64,000 bases of DNA from Lepidodermella squamata (taxonomy: Eukaryota; Gastrotricha): positions 558,001-622,000 of the forward strand of contig JBLDXI010000054.1 of the NCBI GenBank assembly GCA_047495785.1, given 5' to 3'. A model generated the notes under the pieces. That model saw nothing but the letters and a program-made list of their open reading frames with translations. It was not told where the DNA came from and did no database searches. Position 1 is the first letter of the stretch. Each line of letters begins with the position of its first letter. Shown one piece after another: positions 10,961-22,037 of this stretch. Both the position numbers and the translations under genes were made by a program.

Positions 10961-11790
10961 CTCGCAATCGCTAACAAATAAAAACCCATTATATTAGGGT
11001 AAGGGGGTCAAATTAGCCCCATTATTGAGTTCTCCATAGGGTAATTTGGCCTCGATGACATGGTCATACCTGTGCATCGCCTGTGGTCGCGCTTTTTTTG
11101 CTGTCATCTACGACGAAAATGGTCGAAGGGGAAAATTTCATCCGAACATCACATCGCATGATTGTCTCCAGATAATATAATTTGAAGGGGTCTTTTTTAC
11201 CTCCCTAAACTCACCACCTCTGTGCAACAACATGCTGTGACCCAATTTTGGGACATAATTGGCAAAATTTACATGCTTGTAGAAGCCTTGTTGATAATCG
11301 TCGCCGTAAAATTTTGTAGAGTTGGACTTTGTAGTTTTTGAGTCATCGATAAAAATGCGAAAACCTCAAATTTTGGCCAATTTACCCCAAATGACAGTAA
11401 TGAAACCGGCGGTTTTTCGGAGGGTGGGGCTCAGGCCCTTCCTTAGCAAGGGAGGGCGTTTTGGGAGAGTTGATTTAATCTCTAAATTCGATTATCCCTT
11501 ATCATTATCTTTTTAATATTGAGCTAGCACTTTACTAGCACAAAAAGCTGGATTAGAGGCTACGTTCATTAACAAAAAAGTTTGATCTCTGATAATTTAG
11601 AGCTTCTGGAGGAACTGCTTTTGTTACCAAGTATCGGTTGATTGTTGATTCACATTGGATAAACTGGCTTGATCAGATATAATCGGAACAACAATTTAGC
11701 TGCTCGTAAATAGCCATTTGCCCATTTAGCGCCGGACACTTGTATTCGGAAGACCCTACCCGACATAATCAAAAATACGGTAAAACTCAC

Positions 11791-11909
11791 TGTTTATAAC
11801 TTGACACTGCCATTTCAAGGTGATCAACTGCGCGCTGGTCAAAGCAGCTCGGTGATAGGAGAAACAGGCTACATTTGTATCCCCTGCGTGTGTCGGCGTG
11901 GAAGCTAAG
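11791..11909 (-). pseudogene. Exon 2 (Cys linker) of lectin pseudogene 1
   Basis: This 119-nt exon has the same length, phases and splice borders as exon 2 at 28,529-28,647. It encodes the VACFSYHRAAL-type linker. It belongs with the exons at 242-1329, from which it is separated by the transposon block. The expected LamG-1 exon should lie to the right but is not found; a LINE enters at 12.14 kb. The flanking intron (11,555-12,137) aligns with 28,100-28,900. Confidence 0.8.
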
Positions 11910-12537
11910 CTGAAACAGGGAATGCAGTGAAAGTTTTCGCTGGCAAAATCAAAGGGAATCGTTTAAGATTCTCTAACGATAATCACATGCATATTAATTT
12001 CCAGGTCCGCCCGATGTTTTTCGTCCGTGGGCGGGCCTGGAAATGTCCCACATACATCGTATCTCATTTCCATCTCGACCCCTCTACAATGTTTCGATAT
12101 TCAACAGACAACAGATATACGCAAATTGAGGGGACTAGAATAAAACATAAAACATAAAAATCTTTATTGTTGTCCTCTTTCCAAATAAAAAATACACAAA
12201 ATAACTCGCTAATAATACTATGGAACAAGAGGCGCGTGCGAGTAAGATGTATCCATGCTCATCATATTGATGGGGCACGTAAGAGACGGAGAGGGAGATG
12301 GCGAGGGTTTTATCAGTTGCAGGGTAGTTATCGATAGCAGAGAGAAACACATTACAGATAATTGCGGTAAGAGTAAAAAGGAGAAAATATGGCGGAGACA
12401 ACGGTAGCTAACGGAGGAATTTTATAAAAAAGCAAGGCAGCCTGTAGAGGAAAAAAAGCAACATGAAAGAAGAGATGAAGAAAAAAGAGGGAAGATATAG
12501 GAGAGAAGATGGGAGAAAAGAGAATAACAGCCTAGCC

Positions 12538-15371
12538 TATGAAGTCGGGCAGAGGACCACGAGGAAGTCTGTTGCTCAACAGCACGAAGGGCGAGCGCGG
12601 AGGGGGGCGGTCCATCAGGCGGACGCTCTCGAGGTCCTCGCGCAGCGGCAGGACAAACTGAGCGGCTTTGGCGACATAACGGCGCTGGCACTGTTCCAGA
12701 AACCGAGGGACGCTCGGGATGCGGCAACGAGATTCCAACTCCGACACGCGGACCCTGTCGTCTCGACGAATGTGGAGCATTGCACGCAGGCTATCATTTT
12801 GGATGACTGCGAGACGATTAAGCTGTTGCTTCGAGGCGGTAGCCAGACAAATGGTCCCATAAGACCAGCACGAACGGACCAGAGTCAAGTAAAGGGTGCG
12901 GCGCCAGCGGCGCGACAGCCCAGGGGTGAACATGAGATGTTTGAAAAAACCCAGATTTCTGCGGCAGCGGTCAGAGATCTTGTCCACATGAACTTTCCAC
13001 GTCAGTTTAGGGTCCAAGTGAACACCGAGAACTCGTAACGACTCGACTGGCGGAATTACGGCTCCGTTGAGCCTAACATCAACGGACGCGTTACCAAAGG
13101 GCATAACTTCGCTCTTCGCGGGATTAAACTTCTGTCGCCACTTCTTGGCCCATCCGGAAATACGGGTGAGCTCCAATTGGAGGCGGCGCTGAGCAGCAGG
13201 GAACGTGCCACCCTCGCCGACGACAGTTAGATCGTCCGCGTAGGCCTGCAGCAACGTGCCATCCACGCTTGGGGCGGACAGCAAATCGGCGGTGTACAGA
13301 ATGTAGAGAAGCGGCGACAACGGGGAACCCTGCGGCACCCCGCAATGGACGACGACTTGACGACTCAGCGAGCCCGCCACGCGAGCTTGCAGACGACGAT
13401 CGCGAAGATAGTCGGGCAACCAGCCTACCGAATTTCGCGCTTATGGATCAGCCCAGCGTGCCACACGGAATCGTAGGCCGCCTGAACATCCAGGCCGGCC
13501 ACGACAGTCTTCTTGCGCAGGGAGCGGTTGACGTGGACGCGATGAACGATGCGAAGTGGGACATCGGGCGCGGAATGGTGCGGACGGAATGCAAACTGAT
13601 TCTCAGGGAGAAGGTGTTGACTTTCGAGAAACTGGGTCATCCACCGAGCCACGATCGACTCCAGGAGCTTGGCGTCAGTCGGCAGCAAGGAGATGGGACG
13701 CTGTGACGAGACATGGTTCTGCGGCTTGCTGGCCTTCGGTATAGGCACAACAACCGCTTCTTTCCACGCTTGAGGCATGTAGCGACTGCCAAGAGACATG
13801 TTGAACAGCCGACGAAGGTGGGCTTGCAGGACAGGGCCACACCATTTAAGGTAGATGTTTTGAATACCATCCAAGCCAGGGGCCTTGAAACGCCTAACAG
13901 CATCAGCGAGCATCCGTTGACTGACAGAAAACTCGCCGAGAGCGGGCAAGCGGATCACATCGGAAGCACGAAGGTCAGGATCTGCAACGACATCGTCCTC
14001 GACTTGTTGCCACAACTGGCGAGTGGCAGCGTCCGCATCGGGGTCGACGTAGGGCGACATCGGTTTGACGAAACGATCAAGCAGTGCATCAGCAAGGGCA
14101 GTAGAAGGCGGCAGGACACTGCCATCATCGAGCTTCATGTAGGTCAGGCGATCAACAGGGGTAGGGCGAAACTTATCGAGACGACGGAGGCGGGCATAAG
14201 TTTCGCGGTAGCGGTGCTGGAACGACAGAGCTTCAAAATATCGCAGGTTGGAGATATCCCGCCGCAATTGCTGAGCCGCTTTCGCAGCGCGGAACTGGGC
14301 GTCTAAGGCGTTGATCCTATCGACAAGCCCGGCATCAACTCGATTGCCGAGCCCACGTTCAAGAATCCTCTTTCTTTCGAGCAGGCTACGCATGTCGCGG
14401 GTCATTGAAACTTTCCTCAGCTGAGTGCGGTCGAGCAGAGGGACGTGAACACGGCGAGATTCGGCGATTGCCGCACCAACCTGGCACCGATACGAGTCGA
14501 TCCGAATCACTGGGTCGCCGACATTAGGCAGCGGGATTTCGGACAGCAGCCGGATCAGGGTACGAGAGAATCCAAAACGATCGGCTCTGGAGATGTCGTA
14601 GCGAGGAGCAGGGTCCACGAGTTCGTAGACGTGAGCAGGGCCAGAGCCGGACGGAAGACGAACCCTGACAGACGTGCAGAAGTGATCGCTGCTAAGTCGG
14701 TCACCAACAGACACGCCACCATCGAGCAGGCGAAGCGCCGCGTCGTTGACAATTCAGATATCGAGCGTAGATAGGGTCTTGTGAGCTTTCGACAGGTGCG
14801 TGGGAGGCGAGGAGAGAACAGTCAGACCAAGACGGGTGAAGAAATGATGTACGGAATAGCCGTGAAGGTTCCATAAATCGTGGGACTGTGAACCCCACAG
14901 CGGAGACTTGCCATTGAGATCCCCGCTAAAGATACAGGGGAGGCCGGAGGCGGAGGCCCCAGCGAACTGGAAGAAGCTGAGATCCAAGGACGACGTCGGC
15001 GGACAATAGCCGGTAAGAAGACGAACAACAGACGAGCCAGCGAAAGGGACAGCATCCAATGCGAGCCACTCACTAAGCTTGCGACCAGTCAGAGCCAGCC
15101 GCCGTTCGGCGACCACGAGAGCGCCCTCCCGAACAAACAGAGCAGCGCCGCCACGAGCGACGTTGAGCAACAGATCCTCGGAGTCCTGTACCCGATCACA
15201 ACGAAAAATGGCATAATCCCTAGAGGTTACACGCAAAAGGGAGAAAAGAAAGGATTCACTTATGAAAAGAGCAAAGGGTTTATAAGTCTCTAGCTGTTGA
15301 CAAGTTTCAGCTTCCTTGCCGGGGAGGCCGCACGGATTCCACTGTAGTAGCGTACGCAGCGTATTAGCCAT
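12538..15371 (-). pseudogene. LINE ORF2 (endonuclease-RT), one nonsense and one frameshift
   Basis: The ATG is at 15,371. The N-terminal endonuclease begins with an LLQWNPCGL motif, followed by SGDLNGKSPLWG. At 14,754-14,756 a TGA stands where the related LINE has Trp (TGG). The frame then continues in register to 13,425. There a short deletion after VWHAGLIHK shifts the frame, and the remainder (GVPQGSPLSP, YADDL, C-terminal Cys/His region) runs to 12,538. The ORF would encode target-site endonuclease and reverse transcriptase. The two lesions make this copy inactive. Confidence 0.8.
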
Positions 15372-15609
15372 TACGGGTCGAGCTGGTTTGTGGCGGCAGC
15401 GGGGAGGCGAAGAGCCGGTCGAATAAGCGTCCGACAGTGTCGAGTCGGCGCTCGAAAGCGGCTTCCATACGCTGGAACCGCTCTTCCATAAGACTAAAGA
15501 GCCGGGCGCCATCAGGCGACAGAAAGTGACCGCGGAGTGCAGGATTAACAGGCGGAGGAGCAGGAGGCACACACGACGGAGAAGGGGATGACCACGGACA
15601 GGGCTGCAA
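15364..15609 (-). pseudogene. 3' end of LINE ORF1 (Gag-like), overlapping ORF2
   Basis: About 80 codons of the Gag-like ORF1 C-terminus (Pro-rich, then a helical stretch with LEKK/RLDTV-like heptads) end at a TAA. The eight bases ATGGCTAA hold both the ORF2 start and the ORF1 stop in different frames. Overlaps of this kind are known in R1/TRAS-type elements, where ORF2 is thought to be translated by reinitiation. Everything upstream was lost on insertion. Confidence 0.7.
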
Positions 15610-15828
15610 ATAGTTTCTAAAGCTTCCTGTATCTTGATTTCCAAAAATTGATCAAAGCATACCTTTTTTACGTTGCTTTAATGTTAATTTTTCTGCCTCC
15701 CTTCGAAACTTCCTGTAACAGGATACCAGGATTAAGGAAATACTTGCAGCCCTGACCACGGAGCAGGCTTTGACGAGACGGAGCAGGACGAATAAATTTG
15801 AATTTAGAGCGCTGCAGCGAAGACTCGT

Positions 15829-16320
15829 TGATCACACTGATTTAGATGTGCCGGTAGATAGGTTTCTAAATATGGCAAAACAGCTGCGTGGCTTCGAACA
15901 ATGGCAGCTTGAAATATTATGCGACCACTTGGAAGAGTGGCAAAAGCAGAAATTCAGTGATACGAGGCATCGAAACAGGGAGCTGAGAGAGTTGGCGCAT
16001 CTACTGTCGAAAAAATTAACGAACGTGAGGGTCGGATGCGGTCATGGTTCACTCATGACATAACGTCGAATGTGTCCGAAATAAGGGCAAAGAAACAGAT
16101 CCTACTGTCAACGGCTCAATTCAACGATCTGAAGGAGTGGTTTAAGGGGAATCCGTATCCAAGTAAAGAAGATCAAGCGAGAATGTCAGCGAAAACTGGC
16201 CTGAATGTCTATAAAATCGAACGCTGGCTGCGTTATCAACGTGAGTTGAACAAACCACCCAACGCTCGGGAAACGAAGAGATTCATTTTCACGCACGAAA
16301 ATCGCGATCTGTTGGAGAAT
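15829..16320 (+). pseudogene. Homeodomain gene fragment (exon-1-like), frameshifted
   Basis: This segment is closely similar to exon 1 of the gene at 43.1 kb and covers homeodomain 1, homeodomain 2 and the first half of the split homeodomain 3. It even retains the GT donor after position 16,320. One base is missing near 16,012-16,020, which shifts the frame within helix 2/3 of the first repeat. The segment is preceded directly by GAATAAATTTGAATTTAG (about 15,790-15,808), which resembles the 3' terminus of the LINEs here. It is followed by an inverted scrap of LINE 3' UTR. It lies 27 kb from the intact cluster and has no downstream exons. Confidence 0.75.
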
Positions 16321-16334
16321 GTAAGGAATGCACG

Positions 16335-16395
16335 TACAGGCACGTAAACACAGCGAGGGAGAATGGGAGAATGGGAGAATGGGAGAATGGGAGAC
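16335..16395. repeat. LINE 3'-UTR scrap with 8-bp tandem repeats
   Basis: Bases 16,333-16,370 match, inverted, the 3' UTR of the 6.2-kb LINE (10,525-10,560). They are followed by about four to five copies of GGGAGAAT. The tandem array probably grew by slippage from the single unit in the LINE. Confidence 0.65.
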
Positions 16396-17013
16396 TGTAT
16401 TCATCTTCGGTTCCTGCGGAACCTCGATTCATACAGTCATTCGTACAAGAAAAGTGTTTCTGTATTCTGAGTAAATCCGAGATTACTTTTATTCTCCTCT
16501 GTATCTGCGAAAAACTCGGAGAAACGAAGCTAGAAAGTGCGGGGAAAAGTGATCTTGTGCGCCATTTATATAGGAAAATGCGATAATAAAAAGTCCATCT
16601 TAATAAAAGTGTTTCTGTATTGTACAGGAATACAGTATCTGTATCGTTTTTTAGCCTCAATCATAGGAGAAACCATTTTCCCCTTCAATCGATGGAGTCA
16701 AATATGGCTGCGAACGAGTCGGAGTTATCGAGGTCACTCAAGTGTCTATTCAAGGCGTTGATTTTTTATGTGACTGGCGCGATGCCGGTTATGCTGGTTC
16801 TACTAGCACCTTATCTAACACCGAGAATTTACATAGCGAGCTCGTACCTTGATTTCAATGACGAACTTCCTGGTCGTTGCTGATTTCGACTTTTGAAAAT
16901 TTCCATCTTAAAATGGTCACTTATCTTTTCTGAAAAAACTCTGTTTACTTTCAAACTCAATTCACCTGATGATGAAATCTGTATTGATTTCGAAACGTCG
17001 TGCAATAAAAACT
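16396..17013. other. Intergenic stretch, nothing firmly recognised
   Basis: A short ORF at 16,693-16,883 (about 63 codons, one hydrophobic segment) is the only open frame. It has no recognisable domain and no support as a gene. Confidence 0.4.
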
Positions 17014-17832
17014 ATCTTAGTCATAGAGAATAGAGTTACCAGAGATGAAACTCCTATCGTTTTCTTTGGTGGAAATGATAGAGCTGAGTCCATATTATCA
17101 CCATGTGAAATGAGTTGTTTACCAAAGCCACCGTTCAAAAATTATTCATCGGTTTCAGAAGCATTTTTTTGGTTTACATGCTTTATACCTAAACCACCCA
17201 GCCGTCATTCCAGACGTCATTCCGCATGAGAAAACGCGTTCGCGCTTCGTATGAAACAAAATTGAGAAATTTCGTAGGCTGCTTTTAAATAATTTGAAAA
17301 AAAACTTAGCATCGATTTCAGCCTTTGCACTTTGCGATATTCAATAACAGAATTCCGAAAAAATGCTTCTGAAACCGATGAATAATTTTTGAACGGTGGC
17401 TTTGGTAAACAACTCATTTCACATGGTGATAATATGGACTCAGCTCTATCATTTCCACCAAAGAAAACGATAGTCCGATCAAGGATGTGGCCGTGGGGTC
17501 AAGCCGAAAACCCCAATTTTTGAACCCCCAAAAAGTGACCTTCGGGAAAACCGCTATGGCGTCAAAACCATTCATTTCCCAGCCGATTCCTTTGAACTGG
17601 TTGAAGTTGAAACCAATCCCCATCGATTATAATAAAAAAATAAAAATTCCATGATGAGGGATAGTGGGTATAGCGCGTGGAAAAACACCATTTTTTACAT
17701 GTAAACATGCATGCGCGACTTTCAAAAAGATCCGCCATAATGAAATTTTACGAAATCGGCAAAAGAATTAAAACTTCTAGTTTCCAATAGGAGTTTCATC
17801 TCTGGTAACTCTATTCTCTATGATCTTAGTCA
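17014..17832. mobile_element. Foldback element (long inverted repeat) with internal insert
   Basis: Bases 17,014-17,167 are repeated in reverse complement as 17,353-17,473 plus 17,788-17,832. The two right-hand pieces are split by about 314 bp of unrelated sequence. The arms share long exact stretches, including the CCAAAGCCACCGTTCAAAAA region. No coding potential is seen. This fits a foldback/MITE-type element that later received an insertion in one arm. Confidence 0.7.
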
Positions 17833-17859
17833 ATAAACATTGAGACCCTACCATCCGCT

Positions 17860-18129
17860 TCGAAAAAAAGCCCAGATCAAGCCCTGGAAGTCGACAAAGA
17901 AAAACGGGCACACTACGAGCCTTGCGCAGAATACTTCAAGGAAAGATACAATCTAACTTCCCTCGAAGTAATCGGTCTCTTCGTTGGAGCCCGTGGTACC
18001 ATCACCAAGTTCTTCCGCGACTTCGCAAAACGTCTCGAACTACCGCAGTCACTCATGTGCGACATCGTCATTTCAACGATAAAAGACTCATGCAAAATCA
18101 TAAATAATCATATGTACAGAAAGAATTAG
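17860..18129 (+). pseudogene. C-terminal tail of a non-LTR retrotransposon (REL-endonuclease-like region)
   Basis: About 89 in-frame codons read EKRAHYEPCAEYF, then TSLEVIGLFVGARGTITKFF, then a helical end with a stop at 18,127-18,129. The pattern (Tyr, then a V-E/G-x-RG-core, then helices) resembles the C-terminal segment found after RT in several LINEs of marine and lophotrochozoan animals. No RT precedes it, so it is a 3'-terminal scrap. Family assignment is by pattern memory only. Confidence 0.4.
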
Positions 18130-18548
18130 TTAAATATAAATACCCGCGTCTATAGGCAAACTGTTACTTAGTATCAGTCGGATCGATCATTGTTTTTACA
18201 ATAAACTACTATATTCAATGGGACTTGAATTTCTTAGGTACAGTAGTAGCACCCCAGTTTAGTAGCAGCCCCGTATACCGGAAACTTCCGTTCATAGACA
18301 ATATGGACAGAGTAAAGATAACTTTCAAATTTAAATTTTTCATAAAGTATAGAGCTACCTATATAGTTTAGCATTGGACGGATGTTTATTTCGGGGCGGA
18401 TATTTATATAGTAATTGATTCAAGATTATTCAATATTATTCATGCGACAAGTTATAGAAAGTACATGAGTTAATATGCACGACATTATATTTAAATCGTG
18501 CGATAGGAGGCTAAGAAAGTAAATTTTGATGTGGTTTTAGGTGGAATG
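18130..18548. other. 3' flank of the short lectin gene
   Basis: AT-rich, no ORF. A minus-strand AATAAA (near 18,384) lies about 165 nt past the stop of the short lectin gene and could be its poly(A) signal. Confidence 0.35.
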
Positions 18549-19763
18549 TCATGGGCGTATTATGTTGAAATCAGCGCAGAAATCGTAGCATTTGTTGTCT
18601 CGGATACAGCCGCATTTTCGAGCTAATCGGAAGACAAGATAAGCTTATAAGGGCAGATGGCATGATCAAATTACCGAATTCGCATCTCGGTGGCTTGTAC
18701 GGCGGGACGCAAGTGCATTTATTCGGAGCAGTGCAGCTTCCACCATTCAAGCACGAGTCGGAACATATTGCTAGCAAACGGCAAAATATTTCAAACAAGT
18801 CATGAAAAATCGGAAATCCGAACGTGATTGGCATTTATCACCGGTATAACCAGGGTTACACGTGCACGTGTAACCCGAGAGACTCGTCAGCGAAGCGGAG
18901 CAAGTATTTGGCGCACAGTTGGTGGGGCACGAAATGCCTTATAGTTCATACGTTTATTGAATTTTAAAAGTTATATTTCAGATTACTATTAATAAGGCTG
19001 CACTGATCTCGCAGCGTAATAAGTTGGGAATTGTTGAGTGGTGCTAGGAAAAATGAGAAACAAGCAACGCTCACTGGGCTCGCGGTACCAAGCACCAACC
19101 GGCTAACATTGAAATGTAAGTGATATGCGCAATTTCCTAGCATCCCTCGACTTACCGCGCCGACACTGAACCTGATACACTGGCTGTTACGCCGAATCCA
19201 ACAAAAGACTTATCAGTGCAGAAGATAGTCGAAGAATTTGTAATATTGCTATATGCCACAGCCAAAAACTGCCATGTTGTTACTGAGCAAGGTATTGTCG
19301 CCCCTATCGCTGGGTACATACCATCGCCGTAGCATCTGATGTGAGATGCATTGGCTTGCAAACATCCTGCTCCCTTATAGGGCGGGCTGATAAGATCAAA
19401 TAGTCGGCAGTTGTTATTCGTGCACGAGGCTTTGATCCAAACACCAACTGTCCACGAGGAACTTCCGCCGAATACGGTATGATTAAAGTATACGTTGCTA
19501 GAATTGTCCAGTTGATTCAGGGCCTTAGCACCTGCATTCGAGTCGCCGAACGGGCCAGCTACGTCGAATAAAGTTCCGTTCAGTGTTGCGGCTATACCAT
19601 ATGTCGAAACACTGACATCGCGATTAGTCCAGAGTCCGTTCAAAGGCCAATACCCGACGATATTCGGGGAGGCGATGTTGTTTCTTAGCTGCTGCACAAT
19701 CGATTGTGCGAAGCTCGTCTGACGAAGGCAAAAGACGGCGAAAATTATGAAGGTGGCAACCAT
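18549..19763 (-). CDS. Secreted single-LamG/two-EGF lectin-like protein (short family member)
   Basis: The exons are 19156-19763, 18987-19102, 18824-18937, 18675-18770 and 18549-18622, with GT/AG borders except for a weak exon-3 donor (gttcgg). They sum to 1008 nt (335 residues). An N-terminal signal peptide (about 19 hydrophobic residues ending in TSFA) is followed by one LamG/ConA-like domain (about residues 20-200). Then come the Cys linker, two EGF-like domains and a Cys-rich tail (R-K-CGC-x5-C-x3-C). Full family members have two LamG units. Here the signal-peptide half of a LamG-1 exon is joined to a LamG body that resembles LamG-2 of its neighbours, so the gene looks like a deletion fusion. 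It is likely secreted; a glycan or matrix ligand is inferred from the fold only. No TATA box is evident. Confidence 0.8.
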
Positions 19764-20299
19764 CTGCAGATCTTTCTGGCTAGTTTAAACTCAGCTGTGA
19801 AATATCGAGTCCTATTTTCGTCGACAAATTATGCCTTTCTGTATTTTAAATGTGTGGATAATATTATGCGTTTGATACGTGCAGTAGGTCAAACGTCTTC
19901 CAAAGATGATCGATCGATGTTACCCACAACCAAGCGCGATATTTTCAACAACAGAAGCGTGAGGTGCAAGATTAAGGCAACAAACTAACCAGCAAAAGAT
20001 TATTTTGCGGACTTTAAAAAACGTGTTGCTAAGTGTCTCTAATACAGAAGTTGAGACCGCTTCTTTCTTATGTTCGTCAATCAATGTGATTTTCTTCAAT
20101 CACGGCTGTTTTGTGCTGAAAAATCGAATGGAAACAAACCAATTCATGATTAATTAATTTGACTCAAAGCTACGCCATCTCCTATACTAAAAAAGTTAAT
20201 TCGTGTCTTCTGCATTGGACAATTCGATAAAATTTAACAATTTGCAGAAATGATTTGTGTGGGATGCTTCAATTTTTACTTTCTTTAAAACCTTAAACA
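19764..20299. other. 5' flank of the short lectin gene
   Basis: AT-rich spacer up to the LINE at 20.3 kb. No conserved promoter motif like that at 29.63 kb, and no ORF with support. Confidence 0.4.
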
Positions 20300-22037
20300 T
20301 ACAAATCTTTATTATTGTCATCCGTCCGAATAAGAAAATTCGCATAATAACTCTCTAATAATACCATAGAACAAGAGGCGCGAGCTAACAAGATGGAGCC
20401 ATGCTCACCGTATCGATGGTGCAAGGAAGAGACAGAAAGGAAGAGGGCGAGGGTTCTATCAGTTGCAGGGTAGTTATCTAGGGCGGAGAGAAACATAATA
20501 CAGAGAAATACGGTAAAATGGAGAAAAAGGCGGAGGCAACGTTAGCTAACGGGGTTGGGAATTCTAAAAAAAACACAAGGCGTTCTGACGGGTAGATGAA
20601 AGACAAGGAACGGGGAAGATGAGGTGAAGAAAGAGAAGAAGAGAGGAGTGGAAGCAGAAAAAAGAGAGAAGATATAGGAGAGAAGATGGGAGAAAAGAGA
20701 ATAACAGCCTAGCCTATGAAGTCGGGCAGGGGACCACGAGGGAGTCTGTTGCTCAACAGTACGAAGGGCGAGCGCGGAGGGGGGCGGGCCATCAGGCGGA
20801 CGCTCTCGAGGTCCTCGCGCAGCGGCAGGACAAACTGAGCGGCATTGGCGACATAACGGCGCTGGCCCTGTTCCAGAAACCGAGGGACACTCGGGATACG
20901 GCAACGAGATTCCAACTCCAACACGCGGACCCTGTCGTCCCGACGAATGTTGAGAACTGCACGGAGGCTATCATTCTGGATGACAGCTTCGAGGCGGTAG
21001 CGAGGCAGACGGTCCCATAAGACCAGCACGAACGTACCAGGGTCAGGTAAAGGGTGCGGCGCCAGCGGCACGACAGCCCATGGGTGAACATGAGATGTTT
21101 GAAAAAACCCAGATTTCTGCGGCAGCGGTCTTGTCCGCAATCCACATGAACTTTCCACGTCAGTTTAGGGTCCAAGTGAACACCGAGTAACGACTCGACT
21201 TGCGGAATTACGGCTCCGTTGAGCCTAACATCAACGGACGCGTTACCAAAGGGCATAACTTCGCTCTTCGCGGGATTAAACTTCTGGCGCCACTTCTTGG
21301 CCCATCCGGAAATACGGGTGAGCTCCAATTGGAGGCGGCGCTTAGCAGCAGGGAACGTGCCACCCTCACCGACGACAGTTAGATCGTCCGCGTAGGCCTG
21401 CAGCAACGTGCCATCCACGCTTGGGGCGGACAGCAAATCGGCGGTGTACAGAATGTAGAGAAGCGGCGACAACGGGGAACCCTGCGGCACCCCGCAATTG
21501 ACGACGACTTGACGACTCAGCGAGCCCGCCACGCGAGCTTGCAGACGACGATCGCGAAGATAGTCGGGCAACCAGCCTACCGAATTTCGCGCTTATGGAT
21601 CAGCCCAGCGTGCCACACGGAATCGTAGGCCGCCTGAACATCCAGGCCGGCCACGACAGTCTTCTTGCGCAGGGAGCGGTTGACGTGGACGCGATGAACG
21701 ATGCGAAGTGGGACATCGGGCGCGGAATGGTGCGGACGGAATGCAAACTGATTCTCAGGGAGAAGGTGTTGACTTTCGAGAAACTGGGTCATCCACCGAG
21801 CCACGATCGACTCCAGGAGCTTGGCGTCAGTCGGCAGCAAGGAGATGGGACGCTGTGACGAGACATGGTTCTGCGGCTTGCCGGCCTTTGGGATAGGCAC
21901 AACAACCGCTTCTTTCCACGCTTGAGGCATGTAGCGACTGCCAAGAGACATGTTGAACAGCCGACGAAGGTGGGTTTGCAGGACAGGGCCACACCATTTA
22001 AGGTAGATGTTTTGAATACCATATCCAAGCCGGGCAG
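20300..22037 (-). mobile_element. R1/Jockey-type LINE, copy 3, strongly 5'-truncated
   Basis: Nearly identical to LINE copy 2 (12.1 kb), including the same frame-breaking deletion after VWHAGLIHK (about 21,577). It adds its own indels near 20,985-21,000 and 21,130-21,195. It keeps part of RT (LPTDAKLLES, GVPQGSPLSP, YADDL) and the 3' UTR with an A-rich end near 20,300. The 5' break near 22,037 is not the same as that of copy 2, so it is a separate insertion or a later deletion. Confidence 0.85.

Larger units (their letters stand above)
1366..11554 (-). mobile_element. Left copy of an approximately 4-kb repeat, interrupted by two LINEs
   Basis: Segments 1366-4239, 5911-6220 and parts of 10713-11554 match, in reverse complement and in order, the block at 57,841-61,806. 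The copy sits in intron 2 of lectin pseudogene 1. Gene sequence ends at about 1365 and resumes at about 11,551. Comparison with the gene copy at 32.05 kb, which lacks the insert, shows GAT on both sides, consistent with a 3-bp target duplication. I see no terminal inverted repeats and no transposase, so the class is unknown. Direct internal duplications occur: a GC-rich foldback motif at about 1750-1785 and 2380-2410, and tRNA-like units at 1.92 and 2.58 kb. The only notable ORF is the roughly 80-residue one at 3791-4030. The copy was later hit by a CR1-like LINE and an R1-like LINE. Confidence 0.7.
12139..15612 (-). mobile_element. R1/Jockey-type LINE, copy 2, 5'-truncated inside ORF1
   Basis: This is a minus-strand LINE with its A-rich 3' end at about 12,139 (AAAACAT repeats on plus) and a 3' UTR to about 12,538. 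It contains the end of ORF1 and all of ORF2, with damage. It is related to the LINE at 6.2-10.7 kb but clearly divergent, and nearly identical to copy 3 at 20.3 kb. It sits in the remains of lectin pseudogene 1. The 5' break is near 15,612, inside ORF1. Confidence 0.85.

Noticed and set aside
12463-13038. Plus-strand ORF of 191 codons
   Set aside because: Antisense to LINE copy 2; no start context or domain.
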